64,000 nucleotides of DNA. Source: Dysidea avara. Taxonomy: Eukaryota > Porifera > Demospongiae > Dictyoceratida > Dysideidae. Where the stretch lies: positions 16,757,633 through 16,821,632 of the forward strand of contig NC_089274.1 in the NCBI RefSeq assembly GCF_963678975.1, in the 5' to 3' direction. Both the position numbers and the translations under genes were made by a program. The notes under the pieces were generated by a model. The model saw only the letters and a list, made by a program, of their open reading frames with translations. It searched no databases and was not told where the DNA came from. Positions 45,095 to 57,193 of the stretch are shown here, in pieces (positions within the stretch are counted from its first letter, which is position 1; each line of letters opens with the position of its first letter).

Positions 45095-45274
45095 CTAATG
45101 CTGTTCCTGGTCTTTCAGTGATGAGTGCAGTCGCTTTAGTCTTGAATACTTGTCGCTGGACAGCTGATCGCTGATAGCCGGTTTTACTAAAAACTGGCGG
45201 AGCGCTTTTTCAGCTTCCTCAGTAGAGATCTGGTCCTCTTTTACAATGATAATATTCTGTTTCTTCGAAGTCAT
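45095..45274 (-). CDS. 59-residue upstream frame abutting KICS2
   Basis: ATG at 45274. The product is hydrophilic and protein-like (STEEAEKALRQFLVKP, SDKYSRLKRLHSSL). It stops 11 nt before the KICS2 ATG in the same strand and in another frame. It may be an upstream ORF that controls KICS2 translation, a small protein from a two-cistron message, or the coding end of an unseen upstream gene. Upstream, the frame stays open to a TGA and includes a hydrophobic VVSIVGVGVYKL stretch. I do not recognise the family. Confidence 0.4.
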   Translation of the reverse strand: MTSKKQNIIIVKEDQISTEEAEKALRQFLVKPAISDQLSSDKYSRLKRLHSSLKDQEQH

Positions 45275-45442
45275 CAATTTGTATACCCCAACTCCCACAA
45301 TCGAAACTACATTAGAAGTGCTGGCACTTCATTTTCCGCATATGGCGCTTATTAATTAGACTAATGGGAGCAAATTTTCATAATTTTATTTTTGGCGATT
45401 TTGCAAACAATCCAAAATCAGCGAAAATATACAAAGGATGTA

Positions 45443-45695
45443 CAGTGGTCCCTCGATTATCTGGCCATTGATTAACCGAACTTCCGGTTATCCGAACTGT
45501 AGCGATGACTGTTCTGTTAGAGTATTTTATTTTTATATAAGGTGTGCGTTCTATTAGAGTATTATAAGGTGTGCGTTCTATTAGAGTAATTGAGCAAGGC
45601 TCTGTATATAAATGAATGGGCTTTGATTATCCGAACTTTTCGATTATCTGAACACACCCAGGGCCCAACGAGTTCGGATAATCGAGGGACCACTG
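45443..45695. mobile_element. Pogo/Tigger-type MITE
   Basis: Ends CAGTGGTCCCTCGATTATC and GATAATCGAGGGACCACTG, flanked by TA (45441-45442, 45696-45697). This is the classic Tigger/pogo end. Inside are two more inverted TTATCCGAAC blocks and three (T/G)TTCTATTAGAGTA motifs. It has no transposase. It separates the 3' end of the ADAM17-like gene from KICS2. Confidence 0.88.
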
Positions 45696-45780
45696 TATAT
45701 GTGTTATAATGTCTCTACATAAATTGGCCTCTAATTACCAAGATGGAAAAATTAGTTCATACACTTGGCTGGTTCCACAT

Positions 45781-48700
45781 TCAATGATAATATTTACAAT
45801 CCATCAATTTGCAATTCAATAAATAATTATTAAGTGTACACTCAAATAGTTGGTGGTGATATATAGTCTCTAGCTCTGTAACAAAATGTTGGATCTCAAT
45901 CTCTTCCTGTGAAACAATGAGTACTATTAAATACTGAACATAACCGCAAAAGTAATGCACTTATTGTTAGACATTTCATCAATCTTTTGTCTATCTTTCT
46001 TTTTGAGACGCTTTAAAAATTCTCTATACAACCTTTCATCAAACTACACAGAAATGCCAATAGAATATAATGCAATAGCAGTTCTTTGTACACTCACATA
46101 GTAAATTAGAAATGAAAGAGGAATCCATACAAATAGAGTACAAATGACTAAAAATCCGACAATGTTCTCTTTAATTGCTCTAACTGCATGTGACAAAAAG
46201 ATAAGACACAGGTGCAGATGTTTGTAATGGAGCAAACGGACTTACTGGCTGCATCATGATTGAGGTTGTGAAGGAAATCAAACAGCATTTGTAGGTCATC
46301 TTGTTCCCTTGCTACACATGTACCCTTTTTTGGAAGTAGTGCATTTATAAAAAAAAACATACTACATACAAGAAGACATGCTGTATGTGTACCATATTAT
46401 GAACAATGTACATAACAAATTTACACATGTACATAAAAGGTGGATCAGAGAATCCCTGCCCCCTCCCCCCATTTATATTCAGGATCACAAATAGGGAATT
46501 GAATTCTATTAAAGCATGGGGAATTAGAAGACAAGAGCTGTATAGCTACACTTTACACGTGGAAACTGTACTATACTCTAATAGAACATTCAAATGATGC
46601 ATAATCTTCTATAGTGTATTTTGATGATACTTGGTTTTAAAAAACATACACAACCATCAGAGTTTCTATATGTGTTTCCTAGGTTGACATAAGCTTCCAA
46701 AACAGCACACAGTAATAAATTAAACATGCGTTTAAATTCAATTGTAATTTTTAGAGAATACAATAAGACCTGTGGAATGTAACAGTGGTGTTACTAATGG
46801 GTGTCAGCACACTGTACTATATTACTGAAAAGATCGAGATATTCTAATAGAGCAGTCAATGACTCTAATAAAGCAGTCACAGTATTGTAGTGTAGTCAAC
46901 TATGTAGTTGATTTTGATTATCAGCAATAGAATATGCAGCCATTGCTATCAGCTTGAGACTTTTTTTTATATTTTATTATTTTTAGCCTTCAGCTTTACC
47001 ACTGGGCACCCATAAGTTTAATATCTTCCTACACCCCTGTGTAAGTAAGCATTCTTACAAAGTTTACCAACCTGACCATGACAAAGAATATTACAGGGTC
47101 TCATTTTCGTTCCCTCTAAGGCAAAGTCCCCTCCTAACAGTATCACCAAGATCCACCTATGCCCACACTATACTGAATGGCTTACATTTTCACATATTCC
47201 ATTTGTCTGACACGGCACTCCATTTGACAAGAAAAGACCTGGCTGGAATGGAACACACGAGTCACTGGGAGATGCTCTACAGCACACACGACATGCATCA
47301 CTTTCTCCTGACAGACATAACCAGTTCACACATGTTCTCTACACTACACTACTCACTGCTACACTGACATGGTTCCTTGTTATTCACTACACACAGTGAC
47401 ACACACTGTGTACTGTTAGATGTCTCATTAACTGCAGCACACTCTCCACTACAGTGTAGTATGACATAGCAACAGTATCATTTGAGTTATGTGTGATCTT
47501 ACAAGAGACATTCAGAGCCTTTAGGTAGAAGTTCCAATTGAGGACATGTCACATTCATTCCAGTGAACCAGTTAGGGAATAAACCAATGATTGTGGGTGT
47601 GAATTTAACAAACATGTAAACAGTGATGATGTGTGATAGGATATTTGCAAGTTGTGTTTGTTGTGCAGTCAGCACTTGTATCCACGACGATGTGACAGAG
47701 TTTGTCTGTAGTGGCCACAGAACAGTTAGTGCAACAGTCGGAATTGACATCACTAAAGAGAAATGATGATTTGCAACTTACGTTATATGCACATGCATGC
47801 TTGCACCAACAAACACACACACTCTCTCTACAGACAGACAGACAGACAGACTCACACACACATACATGCACACAAAGCAAAAAACAAAGCCTTTGACTAC
47901 TGTGCTAGCACAGTCACACGGTCACACCTACTTAATGAAACAGCACCAGGACTGTATGCTACTCAGGTGCCATCAGTCAGCGTAGGCAAATTCTCCTGGG
48001 GTAGAACTAGTAACCTGCAGGAGGCTGTACCATTTCTCACGTGCGCGCGCGCGCACACACACACACACATGCACATACGCCACACATATACACATGCATA
48101 CAAACACATACAGACACACATATACATACACATGCAAGCGCACATGTACATGTACCAACATATTATACACACACCACTCACCTACAATTAGCCTCAGGTC
48201 TTAGTTTACAATTATCATCACAACAAGGGTCATCACGACCATGCCCAGCATCACACTCCTCATCATCCTCAACAACAAAATTACCACATTTAGTACTCTG
48301 TGCATCTACCAAGAAACATAATATAGTACTTAGCTATACTAAGTAATGAGTACCCACCAACGAAGCAATTCACTTTACTAGTATTAAGCACTTTTGCTAT
48401 CATACTTCGACTACAGTTGGATAGTAACTATAAAGGAATAGAACAAGAGACAATGTCAGTTATTTGGCGGACATTCAATAGAGTTTACTCACAAAGTTGT
48501 TAGGATGGTTTCCAGTACGAGCAAATCCCTGCATCAAGTATTGGTCACCACATCCATCTGCTGGGTTGTCGTGTGAGCTACCCCAATTGTGTCCTATCTC
48601 TAAACAGAAAAATAAAATCTCAATCGCATAGTGTATATGCATACAGCAACACACAGGCACACACACATGTATGCATGCACGCACGCACGTACGCACACAC

Positions 48701-51181
48701 ATGCTCACCATGTGCCACCACAAGTTGGCCTTCCACACGTAGCAAAATAATATCATCACGTCTAAATGAGCTGACACCTGTGTTATAAACCATCCTCTTG
48801 GTGCCAACATCCAGTGCTAAAGCACAAGACACCATACAACACTCCACACACAAACAAAGCCATTGTGGTCTCACCATTAGAGCATATGCCTCCAGTTGTA
48901 AGCTCACTAGGGGTAGCAATATTTGCCAAGCCTAGTAAAGAATCTGAGAAGACACGAAACGTGAACAAGTGTGCCAAGCAAGCTCGGTCTTGCTGTGGTT
49001 CCTCAGGAGGAGTGTTATTTGATGACAGTGTTGAAAATCTCTGAAGGGGAGCTAAGTGAACTCTAAAACAAGATGACTGTGTGCTTGCTTACAACTAAAA
49101 CCTCATCGATGTCAGCACCATCATTAATATTGTAGGGAAATCGATCCACGTTATCATTAAACTCAGTGTGCACCATAACCTGAAGCATATGTACACAGTA
49201 CCTGTTAAACTAGCGTATACACTAACATACTCACCGCACTGACTTGCACTCCTAGACCACTTAAAATAGTTCCATTACTCAACTCAAACTGAGTGTCTCT
49301 GTAAGTCTGATGATCTACCATTCCAATAAGACTCACCTGACAATATACAAGGTATGCATAAGACATTTTCCTTCAGATAAAAACCATTAAGTCTTATATG
49401 GTTAGGAAAAGACCTGGGTGAAACACTATTATTTTTCAGGATAGAGTGCAATATAATTGAAATCTCTCTCTTACACACACACGCACACGCACACACACAC
49501 ACACATTCGGATAATCAGTTCTCCATTGTAGTACATAACTATAAACAATGTTAATAGAAAATGGATACTACCTTGTGGTGCCTGTTAGCAGGGATGGATC
49601 CAGACTTTTGGAAGGGTGGGGGTCATACACAACAGGGAAGGCACACCTTAGTGTGCAAAGTACACTAGCATGTGAAGCATGCCAACCTGGAAAATTAGAC
49701 CCTCTGAGATGGAATCTGAGAGTGATTTCAGCATGGGTCCATCGCAATTTTTACTTCACTGTTGTATTAGAGGTGACTGCTCTATTAGAGTGTCTCAATT
49801 TTGATACTGTTGATGGGCCAGGGTTTCCAGCTACCCTCCTGCTGGTCTATTTTATATAGCCTGTACAGCAGCTCTGCATGATACACACCCATGTAGTAGC
49901 TAGACAGGATCTTAGAATGCACTCAATGTAGCTCCTTTGAAAATGCTGACAAATATTGAAAGGTTTATACATTTAACAGATTTTGGTGTGTACAGCCATA
50001 GCTATTTAGACAACAATCATAGGAAATTTACTGATTGTGTAGAAATTTTGTTTGATTGTACAATGTCACTCATATATGCACAGCTTTTATACAAAACTCA
50101 AATAAATATTTAATTGTGGGTTTTAAGTAGCATGTAGGCATGGGACTCTTGGGAGTACGGCATTTATAGGCACAATTGACATGTATGCTGGAGGGAGGGT
50201 CAAGAGTCCCCTTGACCCACCCCTAAATCCGCCACTGCCAGTTAGCTCATGATAGTAACAATCAAATCTCATGTACTCACCATAGAAATAATACTATCAT
50301 CCACGTTGCCATTTCCAATGTTATTGTAGTAATATGTGTCAGCCACAAGGTACATTTGACAAGTGTTTCCAGTGAGGGCACGCTTCTGCCGACGATTGTG
50401 AATTGGATCAGTGGCACTGTTTTGCTCATGCTTCTTCTGTTGCATTTTAAGGTATTCATTGATGGCAGGAGCATGAACAAAGCTATAGGGAATATAAAAT
50501 GCTAGTATATACTCAAGGTGTACTTACTCGATGCTCTTATTGGAGAAGTCAAACTTCACATCAGACAAACGATAAGCAATCATGTGGTAGTTGTGTGGTT
50601 CCTTGATGAATTTGTGTGAAGGCTGAAGAGGGAAAATGTGTTATAACATCCTGTAGTATTTATGTATATGATGCCGCTACTATGCATGCACTTGCACACT
50701 ACACTCACACACAAAGCAAGCAAGCAAAAGCAAATCCTACAGCAGGCGTATGAAACACAGCTATTGCTGCCCAGCGAACCAGCACTGGGATGCCTATGCA
50801 ACATTCAGGCGCTTGAGCCTTGTGCAGGCAAGGCTAATAACCTGCAGGAGGACTGTCCAGGTCTCATGGAGAGAGGTCGAGGAACCCAAATTTCCACAAC
50901 GACTTCAACACCGCTAAGCGAGACAAGGACAGTTGGGCATTTGCTTCCCTAGTTAATACCAGGTACCCATCAATGTTACAGCTGGGTGGGCTGCTTCCCC
51001 AGTTGACATCAGGCCCCCATTTAAACAGCTGGGTAGACTGGAGCAATGTGAGTAAAGTTTCTTGCTCAAGGAAACAACACCAAAGTGGCTTAGCCAGGAA
51101 TCAAACCTGGGACCTCTCGATCACTAGGCAGATGCCCTAACCACTTGGCTATGCTGCCTCACACCCACCCACCCACCCACA

Positions 51182-51263
<82 letters not shown>

Positions 51264-54200
51264 ACCACACCTCAATATGATACACTTCATCACTAGTGGT
51301 AACCATTCCAGTGAACACACCCACTTCTGATATATGAGCCACAACTGATGATCTCTTATCACCTAGCAACCACCAATCAATTTAAACTACACAACTGTCA
51401 CTACTCACCAAGAACATGTCCAGAATAGAAACGATTTTTGTCAACCACATGCAACCTCTTGTTACCATGACGATCAACATGATAAGCTACAAAGTCACTA
51501 GCAAACAATTTCTGATGAGGTGACAAGTGAAGTTGGAAGTCTCTGGAATGTGAAATGTAAAGCAGTCAGTCAGTCAGTCAGTCTCACACAGTCCCCACTA
51601 TTAGTATTTCATTCATTCATTCATATAAGTAAATTGTGACAATACCTATTTTAACAAGTTACAAGATATGACCATTTTCTGTCCAATTGTTTTCAACAAT
51701 ATTATATAGTAATCTGAAACAAAGTCCTGTCTTAACTTATGTAATTGCCTCTAAAGAATCCGAAGCAAAACCTGTTCAAATGGTACACTCATATAAGAAT
51801 TTCCTGTAAGAACACATGTGGAGTAAGCTACCAATGTTCAGCCACCAGGAATTTTTGGATGCTTGTACTCAGAAACTGTACATGGTCTTCCCTTGAATTT
51901 TGCATAGTTGTTAGCTTAGACACTCACTAACTAGCACACCAGGATTTCCTCAAGGACTGTGTGTTTGGTGAGAGATTAAGTCTATGTCCGAATCACGTGA
52001 CGTTTTGGCCAAAAGTACCTATTTTCAGACCACACCTCTCAAAGCACAGAGAATGCAAAGATTTAAATGTAATTATATATGTAGCTAGGGTAGGCATTCA
52101 AGCTCTAGCCCACCAAGTATCAGCTTATAAATCAACGCTACGTCTTAAATGTATGAACACATGTAGGCCAATCAAATTTCGGTCATTCATTGGGCACATA
52201 TAACTACAACTGCTGATGGAATTTATGAGCAAATTTAGATGATTTCAGCTGTTTCGCACCCCATAAACATCAAAGCAAATCATTTTGAACACTTTAGTAT
52301 GTGTTATGATGATCTGTAACTGGGCTGCTCCCAAACTAGCTGCACACGAAGAGTCAGTGACACCTGCTACAAGCCACAAACATTACATAAAGAATGATAC
52401 AGTACTGAGGCATTTTGAAACAGGATTTCAATGACTGTTCTATTAGAGTAGTTGAAATATTTTGACTGCTTTATTAGAGTATCTCAATTTATTCAATCAA
52501 ATTATGGTACTAATAAGTTAAATTGCTGTGAGAAACAAATAATTTAAGCAGTCAGGATTATATCAACTACTCTAATAGAACAGTCACTTATAACTGCAAC
52601 GGAAATTCCATTCAAATGCTTTCATTCTTCATGTTAGAATATTCCAAGTAAAAATTTTACTGAAATGAAATTTGCTTGTGGCTTTGTAGCAAGTGTTCTG
52701 ACTCTGGGTGAGCTACAGATCATCATAACACATACTAAGTGCTGATTCTCTTTGATGTTTATGGTGTCAAACAGCTGAGTTTGCTCACAAATTCCATCAA
52801 CAGTTGTAGTTATATGCACCAATGAATGACTGAAATTTGATTGGCCTACATGTGCTCATACATGTAGCACTTATATGCTGATACTTGGTGGGCTAGACCT
52901 TGAGTGACTACCCTAGCTACATGCACAATTACATTTAAATTTTTGAATTCCCTGTGCTTTGTGAGGTGTGGTCTGAAAATAGGTACTTTTGGCCAAAACG
53001 TCATGTGATTTGGACATGGACTTAATACTCGCCAAATACACAGTCCTTCAGAAAATCCTACAAAACTTGGTGTGCTAGTTGGTGAGGGTCTAAGCTAACA
53101 ATGATGCAAAATTCAAGGGAATACATTTTATAGTATCTGAGTATGGGTGTCCGAAAATTCCTGGTGGCCTGAGGAGTGCGACACTTTCGCAAATTTGAAA
53201 TCATTTCATGATTTGAAACTTGATTTGTGATTTGAAATTGGATTTGTGATTTGAAACGTCACGCGTGATTGCCATAGTATGATTTGTAAGGTTATTACTG
53301 GGTTCTGAAGGACATTAGTTCATGATTAAGAACTAGTATTGTATCACTGTGAGCTTTATTATTTATAAATATGTTTTCGAGGCTAGTTTTCAAGCAGCAT
53401 TAATTACTTGTGTGGACGAATCACTCGAGATTTGTTGATTTGTGATTTAGTAGCTGAAGGGCGTACGTGATTTGTAGAGGTGTCATACCCTCTGTGGTGG
53501 CAGAACATCGGTGGCTTACTCTAGCACATCTATCACTATTACCTTCCCATCATTGTAAACTTCACCATTCTCAGATGATATCCAGTCAGTTGATCATGGT
53601 ACAACACTTGATGTGTTAGTTCATCTTTGTGTAGTGTAGTGAACTGTCTCAGGGAGTTGTGTAAGTGATCATCTGCTGTAGTGGGTATATAATCACATAA
53701 TTGTACACCCCATACTGGATTGTTAAGTCACCAAGTGAAATTTTACTGTGGTAGCATTTGGGAGAGAAAAGTTTGTTATTAGCTACAACCGATTTGCAAA
53801 GGAAAGATTTGGCAGATTTTTAGTTTGTTAATTTTTTGTAATAAGGCACTTGGTGAGTTACTAGAGAAGGAAATTTACTTTGGAGCCACAATTCTCTTGA
53901 ATGATAACCTCCTCTGAAATGCCACTATTTACAATCTACCAAGAGGAATACTGGAGTACGATACTCTTTAACCACACACAACCCACAAAATACTAGACCA
54001 ATACTTATTACTTACTTATCTATAAAATAGTTCAAGTACAAAACACAGTACTTGGCCGCAGGGTTGGCAAAATGCCTACATATTTCCTTTTTCTACAGTG
54101 TGTAAGGAAAGTAGTTTGCTCAAGCTAGTCCCTCACTGTGTCTGCCAACCAGTGATGTAGCATCAGCTAGTCTCATGTGACCACACCTCTGTCTCACATG

Positions 54201-55400
54201 TGGCATCATTGGTCGGCATAGACAATTGAGTTTGCAGTTAAACAGTTATGCTGTGATTTGCGGTAATTTTTATGTACTGCCATGCCAATGTACAGCTAAG
54301 GCCATACCTATTTGAAAAATTGTTGCTCAGATTTTTAAAGGAAAAGTTAGGGTCGGTAGGTCGAAAAAAAACAACAAAAAAAACCATCATAATTTTTAAA
54401 AACCATTCCAAACGTGTCATTCCTTTGTTGACAACGAATTGTACGAGGGTACACAACAATAGCTCCTTTCTTTGCTATAACAGATAACCACGCATTAGCC
54501 GCCATTTCGGCGTCCACCAACATCACGTGATTGTTAATCATGTGAGGTTTTTTTTGGTCTTTGGTCTTTTATAAAAAGAGGGTCGGTCGGGTCCGAGCAA
54601 CAACTTTTCAAATAGGTATGGCCTAACCAAAAAAAAATAATTTACCGAATTTCAGTGGAAAGCACAACTTTGTCAGTGGAACTTCACCGACCCTATCTTG
54701 CTGACCAATGACATTACTTTTTTTTTTTTATTTAAGGAGGCCAGATAGAGGTCTGGTCACACGAGACTGCTGTACTTCAGTATACCATACTGAAGAAAGC
54801 TAAGTTAGTCAAGGCGAGTCAAGGGCAAGCTTTTAACACCCTAGCTGCACGACACTCATGCAAGAAGAGAGCCCTATAAATGTTTATCATCATAGTGTTT
54901 TTTTAGTACTGTTTGATGTAGCTTAAATTCTACACTAGACTGCCAGTAGTCTGTGAATCAAGTCACCATGTGGTCTAGGATTTTTTTCTCTCCATTCAAC
55001 GGCAGTATCATGTTTCTGAGCCCAAGTGCAACAGTATACGATGACGACGTACTTAAAATAAAAGGTGACAACTGATGCCAACTCAAAACTAGTCTCGTGC
55101 CCAGACCGCTTTTTTTTCTTTTTGTGTGGGGGCATTTCAAAAAAAGCGGTCTGGGCACGAGACTAACTCAAAACGATGTGCTGTGCATCAAGGAACCGGC
55201 CAATGGCTTTAAGCATAGACGATATATGTCTCCTAAATTCGTTCGTAGATCAATTTGGGCAGGCCTTTTAGACCCGCCTTGAACATGTGCAGGTGCAGAT
55301 ACAGTACCACGAATTGGTCTTGTTACTACTTACGCAGTGAACCCAAGTGCCCGCTGGTGTAGACGAACAGGAAACTGATCAAAATCGGTAACTGCTTCAT
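45781..55400 (-). CDS. ADAM17: ADAM17-like transmembrane metalloprotease, ~18 exons
   Basis: Start ATG 55400 with a signal peptide (MKQLPILISFLFVYTSG), stop 45781-45783. Parts in order: prodomain exons (about 53575-53690 LRQFTTLHKDEL; 51415-51545 KLFASDFVAYHV, SGHVLG; 51270-51362; 50530-50625), a furin-type RRQKR site (about 50395), and the metalloprotease exons 50277-48480. The metalloprotease includes CQMYLVADTYYY, CLAHLFTF, SLLGLANI and VAH-E-IGHNWGSSHD, the HExGHNxGxxH zinc site split by an intron at about 48605-48700. A disintegrin-like domain follows (48185-48312 CGNFVVEDDEECDAGHG; about 47645-47760 DCCTNCSV), then a cysteine-rich membrane-proximal region (about 47200-47450, DACRVCCRA) and a membrane helix (about 46090-46190 IKENIVGFLVICTLFVWIPL). 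The short basic tail ends at 45781-45906. Order and blocks such as NIVG..L...F.WIP fit ADAM17 (sheddase of growth-factor and cytokine precursors). One intron (47563-47644) seems to be of the AT-AC class. Introns hold SINE, foldback and MITE insertions. Confidence 0.9.
46790..47040. mobile_element. Diverged CAG-GGCGG family copy in an ADAM17 intron
   Basis: Contains GAGATATTCTAATAGAGCAG, then GACTCTAATAAAGCAGTCAC, and later a poly-T stretch and CCTTCAGC, in the order of the copy at 18952-19255. Ends are eroded. Confidence 0.45.
47563..47644 (-). other. Putative U12-type AT-AC intron
   Basis: On the minus strand the intron starts ATATCCTATC (U12 donor consensus ATATCCTT), has TTCCCTAAC as branch site (consensus TTCCTTAAC) 8 nt before its end, and ends with AC. 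Removing exactly these 82 nt joins TGC-AA to T-GGA and restores the frame NTTCNGMNVTCPQ, as expected from the ADAM17 cysteine spacing. No GT-AG pair in this interval does so. Confidence 0.7.
47815..48180. repeat. CA-rich microsatellite tracts
   Basis: (CACA)n, (CAGA)n and (GCGC)(ACAC)n tracts at 47815-47870 and 48040-48180, in an ADAM17 intron. Nearby tracts are at 48655-48705 and 49480-49505. Open frames here are repeat artefacts. A short SINE-like TAACCTGCAGGAGG piece lies at about 48010. Confidence 0.75.
49589..50237. mobile_element. Long CAGGGATGGATCC-family element in an ADAM17 intron
   Basis: Ends CAGGGATGGATCCAG and ATCCGCCACTG. Here the flanks agree over 8 bp with one mismatch (CCTGTTAG / CCAGTTAG) rather than over 5 bp. 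The 649-bp interior includes a TGACTGCTCTATTAGAGTG motif. Confidence 0.65.
50700..51160 (-). repeat. tRNA-headed SINE with V-SINE-like core
   Basis: On the minus strand the head has perfect Pol III boxes, TAGCCAAGTGG (A) and GGTTTGATTCC (B). The middle contains TTTCCTTGAGCAAGAAACTT and CACATTGCTCCAG, close to the conserved core of V-SINEs. The end has CTGCAGGTTATTAGCC and a GCTTGCTTGC tail. It is inserted in an ADAM17 intron, antisense to nothing (same strand as the gene). Confidence 0.75.
51165..51257. repeat. (CA)n microsatellite
   Basis: About 38 CA units preceded by (CCCA)n, immediately upstream of the SINE head in ADAM17 intron sequence. Not coding. Confidence 0.95.
51840..53168. mobile_element. 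1.3-kb foldback element
   Basis: The left arm (51840-52385) and right arm (52672-53168) are inverted copies with about 80-90 per cent agreement. Landmarks are CCACCAGGAATTTT, ACACAGTCCTT(G)AGGAAAT and CCAAAAGTACCTATTTTCAG. The 290-bp centre has three TCTAATAGAAC/TTAGAGTA motifs. No transposase frame. It sits in an ADAM17 intron. Confidence 0.8.
54300..54623. mobile_element. Harbinger-like MITE, TAA duplication
   Basis: Inverted ends GGCCATACCTATTTGAAAA and its complement (about 30 bp), flanked by TAA (54297-54299, 54624-54626). Three-base TWA duplications and GGCC-type ends are typical of PIF/Harbinger. Inside is GTCGGTAGGTCG / GGGTCGGTCGGG. In intron 1 of the ADAM17-like gene. Confidence 0.82.
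55090..55165. mobile_element. 76-bp Mutator-like MITE, 9-bp duplication
   Basis: Ends TAGTCTCGTGCCCAGACCG and complement, only a short T-rich and GTGTGGGGGC loop between. Flanked by ACTCAAAAC (55081-55089, 55166-55174). Same end family as 26841-27380. Confidence 0.88.
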
Positions 55401-55429
55401 CCTCAGTCACAGTGGGCGAGTCCACGAAG

Positions 55430-56370
55430 GAATTATTATTGTTTTATGATTTCACTGTAATTACAAACTAATTCTATAAATACAAACAGCCGTAAAAATT
55501 TATGACAAATTTTGTGATTTATCATAATAATTATTATGGCGGTCAATTATGATTGTTCTGATGCGAACAGTGATCCAAAAGTTTATTTACTTCCACCTAT
55601 GGCTAGCTACAAAACCACATGCAGCAGCCAGTGCTAGAGTGATGATATCCAGCTGTAGTGTCCCAGCATGTTACAGTCACTGAGGCAATGCCGGTGAGGT
55701 TAACCAGCTAGCTAGCCACTGGTCACTCAAGCGGTGTGCATCATAATGCATTCAACACACTGAATTTGCTATGGATCTATCTATATGGCTCACTGTTAGC
55801 TACTTTGAATACTCTGGTGACTAGAATTATACTGATATAGCTAGTGCATTGTCATGCATGCCTGAAAGAAATGTATGTATGTGATTGTCATATGACATGC
55901 AACACAATTCTATATCTCAGCAGCTATACTACTGGTTATCATTTTACCAAACAAGTTGTTGTGTAGCCACTGATCTAGTCTCTTGTCAGTCATGAAACAG
56001 TTAACACTGAGTTTTGACAATCAGTTGCACATACCCTAAGCAATATTATGTGTTATCAGTGTTAGCATATGAGAACACTCTTTTTAAATTGTCTCCAGGT
56101 CTACTGATTAGTTTCCATATCACAATCCACAAAAATGGCTCTGCATGACTGGTAAAAATATTTGGGTGGTTTTCAAGTCATGCAATGCATAATATGACAT
56201 AATTCCACATTATTCCAGTATTCATGCACTTAATTGCAGCCAATTGCCTGACTGAGCCAATCATGAACTACCTTCAATGAAAGCTTTGAGTCACATGCAC
56301 TGGATAGTTACTGCTTGTACTATGCATGCAGTTGTTGCTATAGAAGAGCCACTCGTACAAATAATTATAT
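55430..56370. other. Upstream of the ADAM17-like gene, nothing recognised
   Basis: AT-rich non-coding sequence. The first 200 bp are the probable promoter. No TATA box at a convincing place and no repeat ends. Confidence 0.4.
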
Positions 56371-56375
56371 GTGTA

Positions 56376-56630
56376 ATCATGAACCACGATAGTGGGTTCA
56401 TAATAGGGATCGCCCATGTTTTTTGCAAAAATCCTAATAGAACGCACATCTAAAAATCAGCTTGAAAAGCATCATTCAACTCAAAACAACCCTCTGGTGG
56501 TTCTTTGCAATGAGTATAGGCCCACTAGTAAGTATCAAGTGAAAAGGAAACAGTATGTGCATTTCAGACAAAACTGAAATATGCCCGTTTCTTCATATTA
56601 GCTATCATAGATACTGATTATTATTATTTT
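56376..56630. repeat. ~250-bp direct repeat, copy 1
   Basis: Begins ATCATGAACCACGATAGTGG and runs to a T-rich tract. A copy with about 95 per cent agreement is at 58298-58560. Each stands at the 3' side of a minus-strand retroelement. Confidence 0.75.
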
Positions 56631-56789
56631 TTTTTTTAAAGAAAGAAGAACCGGCCCAAGTTGGCACTCCCATCCACCACACTCTACTCTACGCTAAGAT
56701 GTTCTATAAAATGGGTTTAGCCTATTCCTACACCTACAGAGCTACTGAAACAGAACCTACAGAACACAGAATAGAAAAAAAAAAGGAAA

Positions 56790-57161
56790 TGGCCGGGGCT
56801 TAAACGGCCCCAAGACGCCCCTCTCCCAGTGCAAGGTCAACTGATGCTGGAACATGACCCTTAAAGGGATGACCAGAGGAGGAGCGAGAACCCCTTATGC
56901 ACATGATGGCAGAGTGCAATAAAGATGATTGAGTTTGTACATTAACAAATATATATATAAATAAGTAGCTAACTACATATGTACGAATATACTCATGATT
57001 GAGTTTGTACATTAACAAATATATATATATAAATAAGTATAGCTAACTATATATGTACGAATATACTCATGATTAAGTTTGTACATTAACAAATATATAT
57101 ATATATAAATAAGTAGCTAACTGCATATGTATGAATATACTCATGATTGAGTTTGTACATT

Positions 57162-57193
<32 letters not shown>

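Noticed and set aside
47763-48346. His/Thr-rich proteins on the plus strand and Cys/Val-rich ones on the minus strand
   Set aside because: They are translations of CA microsatellites in an ADAM17 intron.
51080-51160. tRNA gene
   Set aside because: The A and B boxes are perfect, but no acceptor stem closes, and the sequence continues into a SINE core and tail.
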